Part shown: piece after piece, positions 32,365 to 40,019 of the stretch
Layout: each line of letters starts with the position of its first letter
Position numbering within the stretch: position 1 is the first letter of the stretch
Origin: Ectopseudomonas chengduensis
GTDB taxonomy: Bacteria > Pseudomonadota > Gammaproteobacteria > Pseudomonadales > Pseudomonadaceae
Length of the DNA: 42,417 nt
Direction: 5' to 3'
NCBI RefSeq assembly: GCF_900102635.1
Contig: NZ_FMZQ01000014.1
Location: 1 to 42,417 of the forward strand
Position numbers and translations under genes: made by a program
The notes under the pieces: generated by a model
Databases searched by the model: none
Told to the model about the DNA's origin: nothing
Seen by the model: the letters and a program-made list of their open reading frames with translations, nothing else

Positions 32365-33189
32365 TCAGGCCTTGGCCAGTGTCAGCGGACGCTCCACGGT
32401 CCGTGGGCGCTGCCCTTGCGGCAGCAGCAGGCTGATGTCTAGATCGCCGCCGTAGAGGTCATTGAGGAAATCGGGGTTGAAGCTGTCGGTGGGGCCGTCG
32501 AAATGAATTCGCCCGCCCTTGAGCGCCACGGCGCGCTGGCAATAGCGCACCGCGTAGTCGACCTGATGCAGGGTCACCACCACCGTCTTGCCGTCACGAC
32601 GGTTGATGTCGGCGAGAATCTCCATCACCTTGCGCGCCGACTCGGGGTCGAGCGAGGCAATCGGCTCGTCGGCGAGAATCACCTCGGCCTGCTGGCACAG
32701 CGCACGGGCGATGGCCACGCGCTGCTGCTGGCCACCGGACAGGGTCGAGGCACGCTGCGCGGCGAACTCGGCCAGCCCTACCCGCTCCAGTGCCTGCATC
32801 GCACGCTGCTTCTCTTCGGGATTGAACAGACTGAGGCTGCCGCGCCAACGCGGCATGCGCCCCAGGCCGCCGAGCAGCACGTTCTGCAGCACACTGAGGC
32901 GACCGACCAGATTGAACTGCTGGAAGATGTAACCGATATCGGCGCGCTGACGGCGTACATCGCCATTGAGCCGTCCATCGGCCTGCACCGGACGGCCGAG
33001 CACTTCGATACTGCCGGCATCCCCGCGCGCCAGCCCGGCGAGATGACGCAACAATGTCGACTTGCCCGAGCCAGAAGCGCCGATCAGTGCCACCATCTCG
33101 CCCGGCTGCACCGATAGCGCCAGTTCGAACAGCGCCTGTTTACGGCCGAAGCTCTTGTTCAGACGGTCGACTCGAATCGCTGCGCTCAT
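32365..33189 (-). CDS. phnC: Phosphonate ABC transporter ATP-binding protein PhnC
   Basis: A 274-residue importer ATPase: Walker A GASGSGKST (37-45), Q-loop GYIFQQFNLVGRLSVLQNVLLG, signature LSGGQQQRVAIARAL, Walker B VILADEPIASLDPES and switch His in VTLHQVDYAVRYC, all diagnostic for PhnC. The start at 33189 is preceded by GAGGG. It is the first gene of the phn operon; its upstream region holds a candidate PhnF operator and a Pho-box-like sequence, and beyond that the divergent amrZ gene. Confidence 0.95.
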   Translation of the reverse strand: MSAAIRVDRLNKSFGRKQALFELALSVQPGEMVALIGASGSGKSTLLRHLAGLARGDAGSIEVLGRPVQADGRLNGDVRRQRADIGYIFQQFNLVGRLSVLQNVLLGGLGRMPRWRGSLSLFNPEEKQRAMQALERVGLAEFAAQRASTLSGGQQQRVAIARALCQQAEVILADEPIASLDPESARKVMEILADINRRDGKTVVVTLHQVDYAVRYCQRAVALKGGRIHFDGPTDSFNPDFLNDLYGGDLDISLLLPQGQRPRTVERPLTLAKA

Positions 33190-33242
33190 ATGCTGGCCCT
33201 CTACTATCATTAACGATAAGAAGGCTGCTAGCTGGCGCCTTC

Positions 33243-33254
33243 TGGTGTAGACCA
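33243..33254 (-). promoter_or_regulatory. Candidate PhnF operator TGGTGTAGACCA upstream of phnC
   Basis: TGGTGTAGACCA lies 54 bases upstream of the phnC start. From memory, the Mycobacterium smegmatis PhnF site is TGGTATAGACCA, differing at one base. The outer TGGT/ACCA arms are perfectly symmetric. Its core TAGAC is shared with the palindrome inside phnF (TTGTCTAGACAA), supporting a common binding protein, PhnF. Confidence 0.55.
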
Positions 33255-33291
33255 AGGTAGGCGCAAGCTGTGTCAGCCCCGTGAACCGGGG

Positions 33292-33309
33292 ATGACGATT
33301 GAGTGACCG
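33292..33309 (-). promoter_or_regulatory. Possible Pho box upstream of phnC
   Basis: Read on the minus strand, CGGTCACTCAATCGTCAT consists of two 7-base units four bases apart, each matching five of seven positions of the PhoB half-site CTGTCAT. It lies about 103 bases before phnC. A convincing -10 at the expected distance is missing, so confidence is modest, though phosphate control of a phosphonate operon would be expected. Confidence 0.35.
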
Positions 33310-33437
33310 AAACTTGAAACTTTGATGTTTGAGCGAGGCACCAACATGAGTTCTGCCGAATACCACGCATTTCAGACAATCGGTGCTGGCATAAAGCCGC
33401 CACCTGGATCACAATGCGACACGTATTTGGCGTCAAG

Positions 33438-33568
33438 GAACTGTTCAGATGACCTTCGGGTCGTAATGACGCAGAACGCGATACCGGTTGAACGGCTAGT
33501 GCGAAACACGGTCAAACCGGTGACAATCTCGACACTGATTACCAGTATCGCTCCCTGAACTAACCGGT
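33438..33568 (+). promoter_or_regulatory. amrZ promoter and leader region: AlgU-like promoter and ACCGGT repeats
   Basis: GAACTG (33438-33443), 17 bases, then TCGTAA (33461-33466) resembles the AlgU/sigma-22 promoter GAACTT-N16/17-TCTGA, known to drive amrZ in P. aeruginosa. Downstream, ACCGGTT (33483-33489) pairs with AACCGGT (33515-33521), and a third ACCGGT (33563-33568) lies just before the start codon, so alternative hairpins could sequester the start. ATTACCAG (33538-33545) matches part of an AmrZ site recalled from algD, fitting autoregulation. A small open frame (33322-33558) across this region has no protein-like features. Confidence 0.4.
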
Positions 33569-33573
33569 AATGT

Positions 33574-33900
33574 ATGCGCCCTATGAAACAGGCTATTTAT
33601 TCCAGCCGCACGGCTGACAAATTTGTCGTTCGCTTGCCAGATGGCATGCGTGAGCGTATCGCTGACGTAGCACGCAACCATCACCGCAGCATGAATTCGG
33701 AAATCATCGCCCGCCTGGAGCAAAGCATGCTTCAGGAAGGTGCGCTGGATGACGATCTCAGTCTGCGTCTCGACAGCCCCGAACTGAGCCTCCATGAGCG
33801 TGAATTGCTGCAGCGTTTTCGTCAGTTGTCGCGCCGCCAGCAAAACGCGCTGGTCGCTCTGATTGCCCACGATGTGGAAATGGCCGCCGAAGAAGCCTGA
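33574..33900 (+). CDS. amrZ: AmrZ (AlgZ) ribbon-helix-helix alginate and motility regulator
   Basis: A 108-residue Arc/MetJ-type regulator, closely resembling P. aeruginosa AmrZ from memory: MRPMKQ, YSSRTADKFVVRLPDGMRER, NHHRSMNSEIIARLEQSM and SPELSLHERELLQRFRQLSRRQQNALVALIAHD. The beta-strand residues that read DNA in AmrZ (Lys, Val and Arg of KFVVR) are Lys16, Val18 and Arg20 here; a two-residue deletion near position 8 shifts numbering. AmrZ activates alginate and represses flagellar genes and controls c-di-GMP metabolism. The MRP start is used because it matches the family; the upstream ribosome-binding site is poor. Divergent from phnC, the same neighbourhood as in P. aeruginosa. Confidence 0.93.
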   Translation: MRPMKQAIYSSRTADKFVVRLPDGMRERIADVARNHHRSMNSEIIARLEQSMLQEGALDDDLSLRLDSPELSLHERELLQRFRQLSRRQQNALVALIAHDVEMAAEEA

Positions 33901-33911
33901 GGCGAGCTAAT

Positions 33912-33940
33912 AAAAAAACCGGCCTTGAGCCGGTTTTTTT
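33912..33940. terminator. Bidirectional terminator between amrZ and oadB
   Basis: AAAAAAACCGGC (33912-33923), loop CTTGA, GCCGGTTTTTTT (33929-33940) is a perfect 12-bp stem with seven T on either strand. It begins 11 bases past the amrZ stop and 39 bases before the oadB stop on the other strand, so it ends both converging transcripts. Confidence 0.95.
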
Positions 33941-33978
33941 ATGGGCAACGAAAAGACGCGGAGCGAACTCCGCGCCTA

Positions 33979-35115
33979 TCAGCCAACGAAACTGAGCAAC
34001 ACCCCCGCCGCCACGGCCGAGCCGATCACCCCGGCCACGTTCGGCCCCATGGCATGCATCAGCAGGAAGTTCTGCGGATTGGCCTCCAGGCCGACCTTGT
34101 TCGATACCCGAGCCGCCATCGGCACTGCCGACACACCCGCCGAGCCGATCAACGGATTGACCTTGTTGCTGCTGAACACATTCATCAGCTTGGCCATCAG
34201 CACCCCTGCAGCAGTGCCGGCGCAGAAAGCCAACATGCCCAGAGAGAGAATTCCCAGGGTTTTAAGTTGCAGGAAGGAATCGGCTGAGAGTTTGGAGCCT
34301 ACGGTCAGGCCGAGGAAGATGGTGACGATATTGATCAGCGCATTGCGCGATGTATCGGCCAGACGCTCGACCACACCGGCCTCGCGTAGCAGATTGCCGA
34401 GGGCAAACATGCCGATCAACGGCGCGGCGTCAGGCAGCAGCATCCCGATCAGAACGCACAGCACGATGGGGAATATGATCTTCTCGGTCTGCCCCACCGG
34501 GCGCAGTTGCTGCATGACGATGGCGCGCTCTTCCTTGGTGGTCAGCGCACGCATGATCGGCGGCTGAATCAGGGGCACCAGCGCCATATAGGCATAGGCC
34601 GCAACTGCAATAGGACCAAGTAGATGCGGCGCCAGCTTGGAGGTCACGAAGATCGAGGTCGGCCCGTCAGCACCGCCAATGATGGCGATGGAGGCAGCCT
34701 CCTTGAGGGTGAACTCCATACCGGGAATACCCAACGCAGTCAGCGCCAAGGCGCCGAGCAGCGTACCGAAAATACCGAACTGCGCAGCAGCACCCAACAG
34801 CAGCGTTTTGGGGTTGGCCAGCATCGGCCCGAAATCGGTCATAGCGCCGACACCCAAAAAAATCAGCAGCGGGAAGATACTGGTAGGCAGGCCTACCTCG
34901 TAGATCAGGTGCAGAAAGCCCGCCCCCTCTGCCATGTTGGCCACCGGAATGTTCGCCAACAGGCCACCAAAACCAATGGGCAGCAGCAACAGCGGCTCGA
35001 AGCCCTTTTTGATGGCCAGGTAGATCAGCAACAGACACACCGCGATCATGAACGCCTGACCGGGCTCCAGATGGTACAGACCGGTGCTCTGCCAGAGCTT
35101 GAGCAGCTTTTCCAT
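33979..35115 (-). CDS. oadB: Oxaloacetate decarboxylase beta subunit OadB, Na+-translocating
   Basis: A 378-residue integral membrane subunit that couples decarboxylation of the carboxybiotin to Na+ export. The conserved block SIAIIGGADGPTSIFVTSKL contains the Asp implicated in Na+ and biotin handling (Asp203 in Klebsiella), and VNPLIGSAGVSAVPMAARVS and the C-terminal MHAMGPNVAGVIGSAVAAG are equally typical. Nine or so membrane segments are visible. It follows oadA by ten bases on the same strand and ends before a strong terminator. Confidence 0.95.
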   Translation of the reverse strand: MEKLLKLWQSTGLYHLEPGQAFMIAVCLLLIYLAIKKGFEPLLLLPIGFGGLLANIPVANMAEGAGFLHLIYEVGLPTSIFPLLIFLGVGAMTDFGPMLANPKTLLLGAAAQFGIFGTLLGALALTALGIPGMEFTLKEAASIAIIGGADGPTSIFVTSKLAPHLLGPIAVAAYAYMALVPLIQPPIMRALTTKEERAIVMQQLRPVGQTEKIIFPIVLCVLIGMLLPDAAPLIGMFALGNLLREAGVVERLADTSRNALINIVTIFLGLTVGSKLSADSFLQLKTLGILSLGMLAFCAGTAAGVLMAKLMNVFSSNKVNPLIGSAGVSAVPMAARVSNKVGLEANPQNFLLMHAMGPNVAGVIGSAVAAGVLLSFVG

Positions 35116-35125
35116 GACGCGCCCC

Positions 35126-36904
35126 TCAGCCGATGGTCAGCAGGCTTGCGCCCACTGCCACTGCATCGCCGACCTTGACGTTGACGGCACCGACGGTGCC
35201 GGCCTTGAAGGCGCGGATCTCGGTTTCCATCTTCATTGCTTCGAGGATGATCACCAGTTGACCCTCCTCCACAGCCTGGCCGGGCTGCACCAGTACCTTG
35301 AAGATATTACCGGCCAGCGGCGCAGCCTGCGGCTCGCCACCGCCTGCTGCGACCGGGGCCGCCGCCGGTGCGGCGCTCGCTGCGCCACCGCCGGGCTTGA
35401 TGCCTTCGATATCGCCGCCCTCGTTCACCTGCACGACGAAGGATTTGCCATTGACCTCGACGGTGTAGACCTCGGGCTTGCCGGCCTCGCGAGCCGGGGT
35501 TTCCTTACCGGTCGGCGCCGGCTCGAAGGCCGCCGGATTGCCGCGATTTTCCAGGAACTTCAAACCGATCTGCGGGAACAGCGCGTAAGTCAGCACGTCG
35601 TCGATCTCGTCGGCGGCCAGCTTGATGCCTTTCTCCTGGGCAATGCCCTTGAGCTCGGCGGTCAGCTTGTCCATTTCGGCCTCGAGCAGGTCGGCCGGGC
35701 GGCAGGTGATGGCCTCGCCGCCATCCAGCACACGAGCCTGCAGCTCGGCGTTGAATGGCGCGGGCGCGGCGCCGTACTCACCCTTGAGCACGCCGGCGGT
35801 TTCCTTGGTGATGGACTTGTAGCGCTCGCCAGTTAGCACGTTGATCACCGCCTGAGTGCCGACGATCTGCGACGTGGGGGTTACCAGCGGGATGAAGCCC
35901 AGGTCTTCGCGCACGCGCGGAATCTCGGCCAGCACCTGGTCGAACTTGTCCTGGGCACCCTGCTCTTTGAGCTGGCTTTCCATGTTGGTGAGCATACCGC
36001 CCGGTACCTGGGCGACCAGGATGCGCGAATCGACGCCCTTGAGGTTGCCCTCGAACTTCGCGTACTTCTTGCGCACCTCGCGGAAGTACGCGGCGATTTC
36101 TTCCAGCAGCTCCAGGTTGAGCCCGGTGTCACGCTCGGTGCCCTGGAACATGGCCACCACCGACTCGGTCGGTGAATGGCCATAGGTCATCGACAGCGAG
36201 GAAATCGCGGTGTCGACGTTGTCGATACCGGCTTCCACCGCCTTGAGAATGGCCACCGACGACAGCCCCGCCGTGGCGTGGCACTGCATGTGAACCGGAA
36301 TCGCCAGGCTGGCCTTCAGGCGCGACACCAGCTCGAAGGCGGTGTACGGGGTAAGGATGCCCGCCATGTCCTTGATGGCCACCGAATCGGCGCCCATGTC
36401 TTCGATCTGCTTGGCCAGGTCGACCCACATATCCAAGGTGTGCACCGGGCTGGTGGTGTAGGAGATGGTGCCCTGGGCATGTTTGTCCTGCTGCTTCACG
36501 GCCTTGAGCGCGGTTTCCAGATTGCGCGGATCGTTCATCGCATCGAACACGCGGAACACATCCACACCGTTGACCGCCGCACGCTCGACGAACTTCTCCA
36601 CCACATCGTCGGCGTAGTGGCGGTAGCCGAGCAGGTTCTGCCCACGCAGCAGCATCTGCTGACGGGTGTTGGGCATGGCCTTCTTCAGTTCGCGGATGCG
36701 CTCCCAGGGGTCTTCGCCGAGGTAACGAATGCAGGCATCGAAGGTCGCGCCGCCCCAGGACTCCACCGACCAGAAGCCGACCTGATCGAGCTTGGGCGCA
36801 ATCGGCAGCATGTCTTCGAGACGAACACGCGTCGCCAGGATCGACTGATGCGCATCACGCAGCACCACATCGGTGATTCCGAGTGCTTGTTTCACGGCAG
36901 TCAT
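35126..36904 (-). CDS. oadA: Oxaloacetate decarboxylase alpha subunit OadA (biotin-containing carboxyltransferase)
   Basis: A 592-residue subunit. The N-terminal carboxyltransferase TIM barrel begins GITDVVLRDAHQSILATRVR (metal Asp in LRDAHQS), includes SVESWGGATFDACIRYL and the metal site PVHMQCHATAGL, followed by the conserved domain and an Ala/Pro linker (about residues 500-520: ASAAPAAAPVAAGGG). The C-terminal biotinyl domain carries EAMKMET with biotinyl-lysine Lys558. It moves CO2 from oxaloacetate to biotin. The pyruvate carboxylase B subunit of pseudomonads is homologous, but the adjacent oadG and oadB make the pump assignment firm. Confidence 0.96.
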   Translation of the reverse strand: MTAVKQALGITDVVLRDAHQSILATRVRLEDMLPIAPKLDQVGFWSVESWGGATFDACIRYLGEDPWERIRELKKAMPNTRQQMLLRGQNLLGYRHYADDVVEKFVERAAVNGVDVFRVFDAMNDPRNLETALKAVKQQDKHAQGTISYTTSPVHTLDMWVDLAKQIEDMGADSVAIKDMAGILTPYTAFELVSRLKASLAIPVHMQCHATAGLSSVAILKAVEAGIDNVDTAISSLSMTYGHSPTESVVAMFQGTERDTGLNLELLEEIAAYFREVRKKYAKFEGNLKGVDSRILVAQVPGGMLTNMESQLKEQGAQDKFDQVLAEIPRVREDLGFIPLVTPTSQIVGTQAVINVLTGERYKSITKETAGVLKGEYGAAPAPFNAELQARVLDGGEAITCRPADLLEAEMDKLTAELKGIAQEKGIKLAADEIDDVLTYALFPQIGLKFLENRGNPAAFEPAPTGKETPAREAGKPEVYTVEVNGKSFVVQVNEGGDIEGIKPGGGAASAAPAAAPVAAGGGEPQAAPLAGNIFKVLVQPGQAVEEGQLVIILEAMKMETEIRAFKAGTVGAVNVKVGDAVAVGASLLTIG

Positions 36905-36927
36905 ACAGGTGCTCCCTCTGAACCTGA

Positions 36928-37185
36928 TCAACCGCGGCGCGCGCGGTGCTGGGCAATAGCGGATTGGATGGCGGCCAGTGTTGCTGCGTCCGGCCCATGG
37001 CTGGCCGACCTGGCACTAGGTGCTGGAGAAGAAATGGCCGGGGTCGGCGCGGGCGGAGCGAAGGTCGCGATCAGACGTGACATCAGACTGACCACACCCA
37101 CCAGCAACACCAGAAAGACAAATACGAAGCCCATGCCGAACAGCATGAGTTCGACACCCTCGAGCAGCAGTTCACTGGGGGTCAT
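36928..37185 (-). CDS. oadG: Oxaloacetate decarboxylase gamma subunit OadG
   Basis: An 85-residue small subunit with one N-terminal transmembrane helix (LLLEGVELMLFGMGFVFVFL-VLLVGVVSLM) and a soluble Ala/Pro-rich C-terminal part (APPAPTPAISSPAPSARSA) ending AIQSAIAQHRARRG. OadG scaffolds alpha to beta and accelerates decarboxylation. The ATG follows AAAGGAG; oadA begins 23 bases after the stop. It lacks the His-rich tail seen in some OadG proteins. First gene of oadGAB; a GCCCAGG/CCTGGGC hairpin (37239-37259) lies upstream in the promoter region. Confidence 0.9.
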   Translation of the reverse strand: MTPSELLLEGVELMLFGMGFVFVFLVLLVGVVSLMSRLIATFAPPAPTPAISSPAPSARSASHGPDAATLAAIQSAIAQHRARRG

Positions 37186-37386
37186 CTTGGCTCCTTTGGC
37201 CAGCAGCTAAGGGGCTGCATTCATTATTGATTAGGAGCGCCCAGGGTCAGTACCTGGGCAAAGCTGGCGAACCTTAGCGTGAAACGAGCGTTTGAAGCAA
37301 ACGCCAAAAGGGACGAACGGGCTATTTATGTAGTGGTTTATCAGCACCCACTACCAAAGAGGCAGAAAGGCCCGGCGAGCGCAGCC

Positions 37387-38316
37387 TCAGGATGCCGAGC
37401 GAACCACGGTATCAACGGCAGGAGCAAGCCTCAGCAGGGTCTTGAAGTGACGCGTCTCATCACCGGGGGTACGCCCGAACAGACGCTTGAACTCCCGATT
37501 GAACTGCGACGGACTTTCATAACCGACGCGCTGCGCAGCGCTGAGCGCACTCATGTCGTTGCGGATCATCAGCAGGCGCGCCTGATGCAGGCGAATGGCC
37601 TTGAGGTACTGCAGCGGTGAGCGACTGGTCATCGCCTTGAAATGCACATGGAAGGTCGGCACGCTCATGCTGGCGACTTCGGCCAGCGAAGGCACATCGA
37701 GCGATTGCTGATAATCCCGGTGAATCCGCTGCAGGACGCGCGCGATACGACCGAAATGACTGTTCTGCGCCAGGGTCGCGCGCAGGCCATTGCCCTGCTC
37801 ACCCTGCAGCACGCGAAAGACGATTTCACGCAGAATCGATGGGCCGAGCAGGCGCACCTCCTCAGGGTCAGCCAGGGCCTCCAGCAGGCGCAACGTGGCA
37901 TCACTCAAGCGCGTATCCATCGGGCTGGAATAAAGCGTTGCCGGTTGAGTGGGCTGGGGCTCTTGCAGATCCATGACCAGCTCGGCCACCAACAGCGGGT
38001 CGACACGCAGCGCCACCCCCAGCATGGGCTCTTCGGCACTGGCCTCGGTTTCGATGGAAAACGGCAGGGGCAGCGCCAGCACCAGATAGTGCTGCGCATC
38101 GTAAACATACAGTTTGCCGTCGTGCAGCCCACTCTTGCGCCCCTGGATCACGATCACGATGCTCGGCTCGTACAGCGCCGGGGTAACCGGCAGCGAGCGA
38201 TTGGAGCGCATGAAGGTAACCCCGTCGAGCTGCGCCGCGGTGTACCCCTCCTCGGGGGCCAGGCGCAGCATCAGTTCGACCATACGTCGCTTGATGCTCT
38301 CAGGATTCATGCTCAT
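37387..38316 (-). CDS. AraC family transcriptional regulator (AraC_N type)
   Basis: About 309 residues. The N-terminal AraC_N cupin-like domain has LPVTPALYEPSIVIVIQGRKSGL and YDAQHYLVLALPLPFSIETEA; the C-terminal double helix-turn-helix begins SLDVPSLAEVASMSVPTFHVHFKAMTSRSPLQYLKAIRLHQARLL and ends AAQRVGYESPSQFNREFKRLFGRTPGDE. Starts at 38316 (MSMNPESIK) or 38310 are both plausible. It is divergent from an SDR operon at 38459. A pair of inverted CTCGTTA sites bracket the shared promoter, so this regulator probably controls that operon. Confidence 0.93.
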   Translation of the reverse strand: MSMNPESIKRRMVELMLRLAPEEGYTAAQLDGVTFMRSNRSLPVTPALYEPSIVIVIQGRKSGLHDGKLYVYDAQHYLVLALPLPFSIETEASAEEPMLGVALRVDPLLVAELVMDLQEPQPTQPATLYSSPMDTRLSDATLRLLEALADPEEVRLLGPSILREIVFRVLQGEQGNGLRATLAQNSHFGRIARVLQRIHRDYQQSLDVPSLAEVASMSVPTFHVHFKAMTSRSPLQYLKAIRLHQARLLMIRNDMSALSAAQRVGYESPSQFNREFKRLFGRTPGDETRHFKTLLRLAPAVDTVVRSAS

Positions 38317-38329
38317 GCGCCGCTTTCGA

Positions 38330-38398
38330 CTCGTTATCAATACCCGGGCATTGTAGGAAGCATTCAATAGAAACAGGCAATATCGAAAGAGTAACGAG
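38330..38398. promoter_or_regulatory. Inverted CTCGTTA repeats around the AraC/SDR divergent promoter
   Basis: GACTCGTTA (38328-38336) is matched by TAACGAGAC (38392-38400) in inverted orientation, 55 bases apart, with an AT-rich core between them in the 142-bp gap. The arms agree in eight of nine positions. They are likely recognition sites for the adjacent AraC protein, allowing looping or separate control of each direction. Confidence 0.45.
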
Positions 38399-38458
38399 AC
38401 TTAGCAGCCGGCCGGCCCCTGCCTAGCATGGACGCTCCATAACGCAATGGAGACCGAC

Positions 38459-39181
38459 ATGAGCAAAGTCATCCTCATCACCGGCGCCAGCAGCGGCATC
38501 GGCGAAGCCACCGCCAGACACCTGGCAAGCCTGGGTCATCAGGTAGCCCTCGGTGCACGGCGCATCGAGCGCCTGCAGGCATTGGTAGAAGAACTGCAGG
38601 CACAAGGTCAACATGCCTCCTGCCGCGCCCTCGACGTCAGCCAACTGCACGATATGCAGGCCTTCGTCGAGCATGCCGAAGCGCAGCACGGCCCAGTCGA
38701 CGTGATCATCAACAACGCCGGGGTCATGCCACTGTCGCCGCTCAATGCCCTGAAGGTGGATGAGTGGAATCGCATGATCGACGTCAACATCAGGGGCGTG
38801 CTGCACGGTATTGCCGCCGTACTGCCAGGCATGGAAGAACGCGGACGCGGCCAGGTCATCAATATCGCCTCCATCGGCGCCCATGCCGTATCGCCGACAG
38901 CAGCGGTCTACTGCGCCACCAAATATGCCGTCTGGGCGATTTCCGACGGCCTGCGCCAGGAAAGCGAGCGCATCCGCGTCACCACCATCTGCCCTGGCGT
39001 GGTCGAGTCCGAACTGGCCGACAGCATCTCCGATGCCAGTGCGCGCGAGGCGATGCAAGCTTTCCGTCGCGTCGCCATCACCCCAGACGCCATCGCCCGC
39101 GCCGTGGCCTATGCAGTCGAACAGCCCGACGACGTCGACGTCAGCGAACTGATCGTGCGCCCAACCGCCAGCCCCCATTGA
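38459..39181 (+). CDS. Short-chain dehydrogenase/reductase (SDR, classical)
   Basis: A 240-residue classical SDR. The cofactor motif GASSGIGEA (TGxxxGIG) opens the protein, NNAG follows in DVIINNAGVMPLSPLNAL, the catalytic Ser is in INIASIGAHAVSPTAAVYCATKYAV with the YxxxK pair (Tyr-Cys-Ala-Thr-Lys), and ICPGVVESELADSI is the PG motif region. The Arg after the first strands (GARRIERL) suggests NADP(H) preference. The ATG at 38459 has GGAG six bases upstream. It leads a putative operon with two small exported proteins and is divergent from the AraC gene. Substrate unknown. Confidence 0.93.
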   Translation: MSKVILITGASSGIGEATARHLASLGHQVALGARRIERLQALVEELQAQGQHASCRALDVSQLHDMQAFVEHAEAQHGPVDVIINNAGVMPLSPLNALKVDEWNRMIDVNIRGVLHGIAAVLPGMEERGRGQVINIASIGAHAVSPTAAVYCATKYAVWAISDGLRQESERIRVTTICPGVVESELADSISDASAREAMQAFRRVAITPDAIARAVAYAVEQPDDVDVSELIVRPTASPH

Positions 39182-39192
39182 TGGAGACCACC

Positions 39193-39522
39193 ATGTCAGC
39201 GAAGAACACCGTCGCGGTACTGCTGATCAGCGGCGCCTTGCTACCCGGCGTGTCAATGGCGCAATCCGAGAACCCGCATCCTTACGTAGGCATGTGGGTA
39301 ACGGACGACGGCCATGTCCGCCATGAGCTATTGGCCAACGGCCGTTATGACGAGGCACGCGGCAATCGCGAAAGCGCCTACCAGGGCAACTACCGCGTCA
39401 CCGGCAACCACATCGACTACGTCGACGACACCGGGTTTACCACCGATGGCGAATTCATCAACGACGTGCTCTACCACGGCGGCATGGTACTGCGCCGCAA
39501 AAGCAACCCAATAGACGAATAA
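39193..39522 (+). CDS. Atu4866-domain small exported protein
   Basis: A 109-residue protein with a signal peptide (MSAKNTVAVLLISGALLPGVSMAQ) and an Atu4866-like beta-sandwich domain: PYVGMWVTDDGHVRHELLANGRYDEARGNRESAYQGNYRVTGNHIDYVDDTGFTTDGEF and a closing LYHGGMVLRRK. The ATG at 39193 follows GGAG, 11 bases after the SDR stop; an ATG at 39181 overlaps that stop. The function of the family is unknown. It is co-directional with the SDR and the next exported protein, so all three may act on one exported or periplasmic compound. Confidence 0.88.
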   Translation: MSAKNTVAVLLISGALLPGVSMAQSENPHPYVGMWVTDDGHVRHELLANGRYDEARGNRESAYQGNYRVTGNHIDYVDDTGFTTDGEFINDVLYHGGMVLRRKSNPIDE

Positions 39523-39545
39523 CGCTATTCATCAGCCAAGGAAAA

Positions 39546-40013
39546 ATGCCCATGAACATGCACAAGATCATCGCCGTATTGCTACTGAGCGCATCCCTCT
39601 GCCTCCCGGCCTGGGCAAGTGACAACACCGCGGCCAATCAGGCCCTGATTCAGAAAGCCTTCGATGATTGGCGCGCAGGCCAAGGCGGCATCTTCCAGTT
39701 GCTGGCCGATGATGCCGTCTGGGTCGTGGCCGGCAGCAGCCCGTACTCCGGGACTTACCCCACGCGAGAGGCGTTCATGGAAGATGCAGTCAAACCCATC
39801 ACTGACAAACTGGCCACGCCCATCGTGCCCACCGTCCGCCAGATCGTGGCGCAGGGACCTTACGTGGTAGTGCACTGGGATGGCCAGGCGACCGCCAAGG
39901 ACGGCAGTCGCTACGAGAACAGTTACTCCTGGCACATGCAGCTGGAGAACGGCCGGATCACCCGGGTCACGGCCTTTCTCGATACCTGGCGGCTGGTCGA
40001 GCTGATGAACTGA
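39546..40013 (+). CDS. Exported NTF2-like / SnoaL-like protein
   Basis: A 155-residue protein with signal peptide (MNMHKIIAVLLLSASLCLPAWAS) and a nuclear-transport-factor-2/SnoaL-like cone-shaped fold: ALIQKAFDDWRAGQGGIFQLLADDAVWVVAGSSPYSGTY, then REAFMEDAVKPITDKL, YVVVHWDGQATAKDGSRYENSYSWHMQLENGRITRVTAFLDTW. Such proteins bind or isomerise small hydrophobic ligands. AAGGA precedes the start; ATG at 39546 or 39552 are both possible. It ends six bases from the convergent mgtE stop codon, with no terminator visible between. Confidence 0.88.
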   Translation: MPMNMHKIIAVLLLSASLCLPAWASDNTAANQALIQKAFDDWRAGQGGIFQLLADDAVWVVAGSSPYSGTYPTREAFMEDAVKPITDKLATPIVPTVRQIVAQGPYVVVHWDGQATAKDGSRYENSYSWHMQLENGRITRVTAFLDTWRLVELMN

Positions 40014-40019
40014 AGCGAC

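Noticed and set aside
33322..33558. A 78-codon plus-strand frame between phnC and amrZ
   Set aside because: It covers the regulatory region, has no convincing ribosome-binding site and no protein-like pattern.
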